Origin: Intestinibacillus sp050255995
GTDB taxonomy: Bacteria; Bacillota; Clostridia; Oscillospirales; Butyricicoccaceae
Reading direction: 5' to 3'
NCBI GenBank assembly: GCA_050255995.1
Contig: JBFWIM010000087.1
Span: 1 to 7,598, forward strand
Length of the DNA: 7,598 nt
The translations under genes were made by a program, and so were the position numbers. Positions 6,046-7,598 of the stretch are shown piece after piece. The notes under the pieces were generated by a model that saw only the letters and a list, made by a program, of their open reading frames with translations, did not search any database and was not told the DNA's origin. Numbering within the stretch: position 1 is the stretch's first letter; each line of letters begins with the position of its first letter.

Positions 6046-6780
6046 TTACTCAGCGTCGGCCGCTGCAGTCTCGGACTTAGCCTCAACTTCAAGCTGCTCG
6101 CCCTGCTTGCCTTCGAGCACCGCGTTCGCCATGGTGCTGGAAATCAGCTTGATCGCACGGATCGCGTCGTCGTTGCCCGGAATAACGTAATCGACCTCAT
6201 CCGGATCGCAGTTGGTATCTACGATTGCAACAACCGGAATGCCCAGCTTGCGGGCTTCGGCAATCGCGTTCTTCTCCTTGCGCGGGTCGACAACAAACAT
6301 CGCGCCCGGCAGCTTCTTCATTTCCTTAACGCCGCCCAGATACTTCTCGAGCTTGGCGATTTCGAGCTGAAGCCTGATAACTTCCTTCTTCGGAAGCAGG
6401 TCAAAGGTGCCGTCCTGCTGCATCTTCTGGAGCTGGTTCAGACGGGCAATACGGGTGCGCATGGTCTTGAAGTTGGTCAGCATGCCGCCCAGCCAGCGCG
6501 CGTTTACGAAATACATGCCGCAGCGCTCCGCCTCTTCCTTGATTGCGTCCTGCGCCTGCTTCTTAGTGCCGACAAACAGGATAGAGTCACCGGCCGCCGC
6601 GATGTCACGGACGAAGAAGTACGCCTCTTCGAGCTTCTTTACGGTCTTCTGCAGATCAATGATGTAGATACCGTTGCGCTCAGTGAAGATGTAGGTCGCC
6701 ATTTTCGGGTTCCAGCGGCGGGTCTGGTGACCAAAGTGCACGCCCGCTTCCAGAAGCTGCTTCATAGAGATTACTGCCAT
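6046..6780 (-). CDS. rpsB: 30S ribosomal protein S2
   Basis: Protein uS2 sits at the head-body junction of the small ribosomal subunit and is needed late in 30S assembly, helping S1 to bind where present. The 244 residues fit the family length. The protein starts MAVISMKQLLEAGVHFGHQ, with the classic signature HFGHQTRRWNPKM at 15-27. RWLGGMLTNF follows near residue 94, and VVDPRKEKNAIAEA and VDTNCDPD mark the Rossmann-like core. The tail is short and acidic (ETAAADAE). The start is the ATG at 6778-6780, which has the ribosome binding site GAGGAGG on the minus strand eight bases upstream. The frame stays open up to a GTG at 6834, but those 18 codons have no S2 similarity and overlap the leader structure. 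The gene has its own near-consensus promoter and leads the rpsB-tsf operon. Confidence 0.98.
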   Translation of the reverse strand: MAVISMKQLLEAGVHFGHQTRRWNPKMATYIFTERNGIYIIDLQKTVKKLEEAYFFVRDIAAAGDSILFVGTKKQAQDAIKEEAERCGMYFVNARWLGGMLTNFKTMRTRIARLNQLQKMQQDGTFDLLPKKEVIRLQLEIAKLEKYLGGVKEMKKLPGAMFVVDPRKEKNAIAEARKLGIPVVAIVDTNCDPDEVDYVIPGNDDAIRAIKLISSTMANAVLEGKQGEQLEVEAKSETAAADAE

Positions 6781-6782
6781 TT

Positions 6783-6809
6783 TTGTTTCCTCCTCAGGTT
6801 GTTTCCTCC
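6783..6809 (-). repeat. Tandem 11-base direct repeat containing the rpsB ribosome binding site
   Basis: GGAGGAAACAA occurs twice on the minus strand, at 6809-6799 and 6793-6783, offset by 16 bases. The downstream copy is the functional ribosome binding site of rpsB. The upstream copy has no start codon at a suitable distance and touches the base of the predicted leader stem. It could be a standby or decoy ribosome site, or a chance purine-rich repeat. Confidence 0.6.
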
Positions 6810-6875
6810 ACCCTGTGTCATCTGCCGGCGGCACCTTCTACGGGAAGACACCTCGCCACTGACATAAACAGGATG
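6809..6875 (-). ncRNA. Predicted structured 5' leader of rpsB (candidate S2 autoregulatory element)
   Basis: The leader can fold into a branched-free stem interrupted by bulges. CATCCTG (6875-6869) pairs with CAGGGTG (6815-6809). TGTCA (6864-6860) pairs with TGACA (6820-6816). GTGGC (6859-6855) pairs with GCCGC (6832-6828). CTTC (6847-6844) pairs with GAAG (6838-6835) around a five-base loop. The bulges TTTA and CGGCAGA are asymmetric, as in ribosomal-protein binding sites. The fold lies wholly between promoter and ribosome binding site. Many bacterial ribosomal protein operons use such leaders for feedback; that S2 binds this one is inference. Confidence 0.55.
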
Positions 6876-6909
6876 TGTGATTTTTAATTGCACCTAATCG
6901 TGCTTTAGT

Positions 6910-6938
6910 AGTATATCATGTCGGTTTGTGTTTGTCAA
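6910..6938 (-). promoter_or_regulatory. Near-consensus sigma-A promoter of rpsB-tsf
   Basis: On the minus strand a perfect -35 TTGACA (6938-6933) and -10 TATACT (6915-6910) are separated by the ideal 17 bases. Transcription would start near 6903, leaving a leader of about 120 bases before the rpsB ATG. The strength suits a highly expressed translation gene. Confidence 0.9.
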
Positions 6939-6963
6939 AGTATTTTTCACATTTTTTACAGTT

Positions 6964-7251
6964 TTATGAGCGAAACCAACGGCGTTTTTCCTTTCCTCTG
7001 CACGGGCACGCACTTTCCCACCGCACCAGGATGATATCATCCCCGATTTTGTCGATCGCATCCCAAGGGATGACGTAATCCTCCCTTCGTCCAAACAGCC
7101 CGAAAAACCAGCAGGGCCCGGGGACGACGAGCGCGACAACGCGGCCGCACATGATATCTACCTCAAGGTCCCCCACATATCCCAGCCGCGCACCGTCGCA
7201 GATATTAATAACCTCTTTTAAACGCAGCTCGGCAATCCGGCAGCCTTCCAT
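6964..7251 (-). CDS. YlmC/YmxH-family PRC-barrel protein
   Basis: This is a 95-residue PRC-barrel domain protein. Pattern matches to the YlmC/YmxH family include RIAELRLKEVINICDGARLGYVGDLEVD (split: 5-20 and 21-32), the strand GRVVALVVPG (36-45), and the diagnostic end DYVIPWDAIDKIGDDIILV (58-76). Members are found across spore-forming Bacillota and are often labelled sporulation proteins, but no molecular function is firmly known. The last 19 residues (WESACPCRGKEKRRWFRS region) are unusual: a CPC pair followed by a basic, aromatic tail that the typical family member lacks. The ATG at 7249-7251 is preceded by GGGAGG on the minus strand with an eight-base gap. It lies 25 bases after the polysaccharide deacetylase stop and is probably co-transcribed with it. 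No hairpin terminator is seen between this gene and the rpsB promoter. Confidence 0.85.
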   Translation of the reverse strand: MEGCRIAELRLKEVINICDGARLGYVGDLEVDIMCGRVVALVVPGPCWFFGLFGRREDYVIPWDAIDKIGDDIILVRWESACPCRGKEKRRWFRS

Positions 7252-7276
7252 TGTCGCATCCTCCCTTTCGCCGCGC

Positions 7277-7598
7277 CTATCCGATGCCTGCTTTCTTCAT
7301 GAAAGCGCCTGTCGATATTCCTGACGGGCGATTGTATCGTTTCATCAGGTACAGGCAGTTCGGATCGCGTGTCACCGTATTGACACCCTCCTGACAGCCA
7401 AGCGTGCACTGGAAGCCCATGGCTTTTAAAATCGCTTCACTTTCCCTGGAAGCAAATCCAAAGGGATATGTATAACATTTGGGGGCAGGCAACCCGGCCT
7501 CGGTCATCATATCCTGTGTCTCCTGCGCGTCCTTCTGCAAAAACTCCTTGTAGCTCTCCTGATCTTCTCCCCGCACACGCAGGCAGCCGCGGCGGTTG
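7277..7598 (-). CDS. Polysaccharide deacetylase family protein, C-terminal part (5' end outside window)
   Basis: The frame is open from the window edge (7598) to a TAG at 7277-7279, about 106 codons, and the beginning of the gene is missing. The segment GCLRVRGEDQESYKEFLQKDAQET, followed by CYTYPFGFASRES (split in two blocks), fits the carbohydrate esterase 4/NodB fold: the GE.-.YK.FL.KD helix precedes the strand ending in the YPFG motif, the NodB-like substrate-groove loop. ILKAMGFQCTLGCQEGVNTV resembles the next helix and strand. The metal-binding Asp-His-His residues of the N-terminal half would be outside the window and cannot be checked. Members remove acetyl groups from peptidoglycan, chitin-like polymers or other surface glycans, usually outside the membrane. 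A GTG at 7576 is within the gene and is not its start. The YlmC-like gene follows 25 bases downstream, suggesting one operon. Confidence 0.82.
   Translation of the reverse strand, partial: NRRGCLRVRGEDQESYKEFLQKDAQETQDMMTEAGLPAPKCYTYPFGFASRESEAILKAMGFQCTLGCQEGVNTVTRDPNCLYLMKRYNRPSGISTGAFMKKAGIG

Noticed and set aside
6781..6834. Upstream in-frame GTG start for rpsB adding 18 residues
   Set aside because: The added residues are unlike any S2 N-terminus, and the ATG at 6780 has an ideal ribosome binding site. The extension overlaps the predicted leader fold.
1..7598. CRISPR arrays, insertion sequences, tRNAs, phage genes or a defence system
   Set aside because: No regularly spaced repeats, transposase or integrase reading frames, tRNA-like cloverleaf or defence domains were seen; all substantial genes have housekeeping or transport families.

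Overview
The window looks like ordinary chromosome from a low-copy, moderately GC-rich member of the Clostridia (Bacillota), probably an Oscillospirales/Ruminococcaceae-type gut anaerobe. This rests on strong AGGAGG ribosome binding sites, sigma-A promoters of the TTGACA/TATAAT type, a YtrA-type GntR regulator with an ABC-2 exporter, an ECF-transporter S component, a YlmC/YmxH PRC-barrel protein and the protein sequences themselves. The lineage is an inference; no marker was searched. No mobile element, CRISPR array, tRNA or rRNA was seen.

Layout. (1) Positions 1-1195, plus strand: the end of dapA followed by dapB, two consecutive steps of lysine/diaminopimelate synthesis, closed by a strong hairpin terminator. 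(2) 1236-2144, minus strand: a radical SAM protein of the PflA-like COG1313 type, convergent with dapB. (3) 2267-4137, plus strand: a compact three-gene operon (YtrA-type GntR repressor, ABC ATPase, ABC-2 permease). It is driven by a good promoter whose -10 box lies inside a perfect 12-bp inverted repeat, the probable autoregulatory operator. (4) 4200-4739, minus strand: an orphan ECF S component, convergent with the ABC operon and sharing a bidirectional hairpin terminator with it. (5) 4996-6780, minus strand: rpsB-tsf (ribosomal protein S2, elongation factor Ts) with a near-consensus promoter, a foldable 5' leader, a terminator-like structure between the two genes and a strong terminator after tsf. 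(6) 6964-7598, minus strand: a YlmC/YmxH-like PRC-barrel protein downstream of the C-terminal part of a polysaccharide deacetylase.

How the parts work together. Apart from dapA-dapB, rpsB-tsf and the GntR-ABC operon, neighbours do not form one pathway. Most genes belong to well-known families, and I see no clearly new multi-gene system. The best leads are in the RNA and operator layer: the rpsB leader fold, alternative terminator hairpins between rpsB and tsf, the perfect palindrome over the GntR promoter, and an inverted repeat over the S-component promoter. The substrates of the exporter, the S component and the radical SAM enzyme cannot be read from this window.
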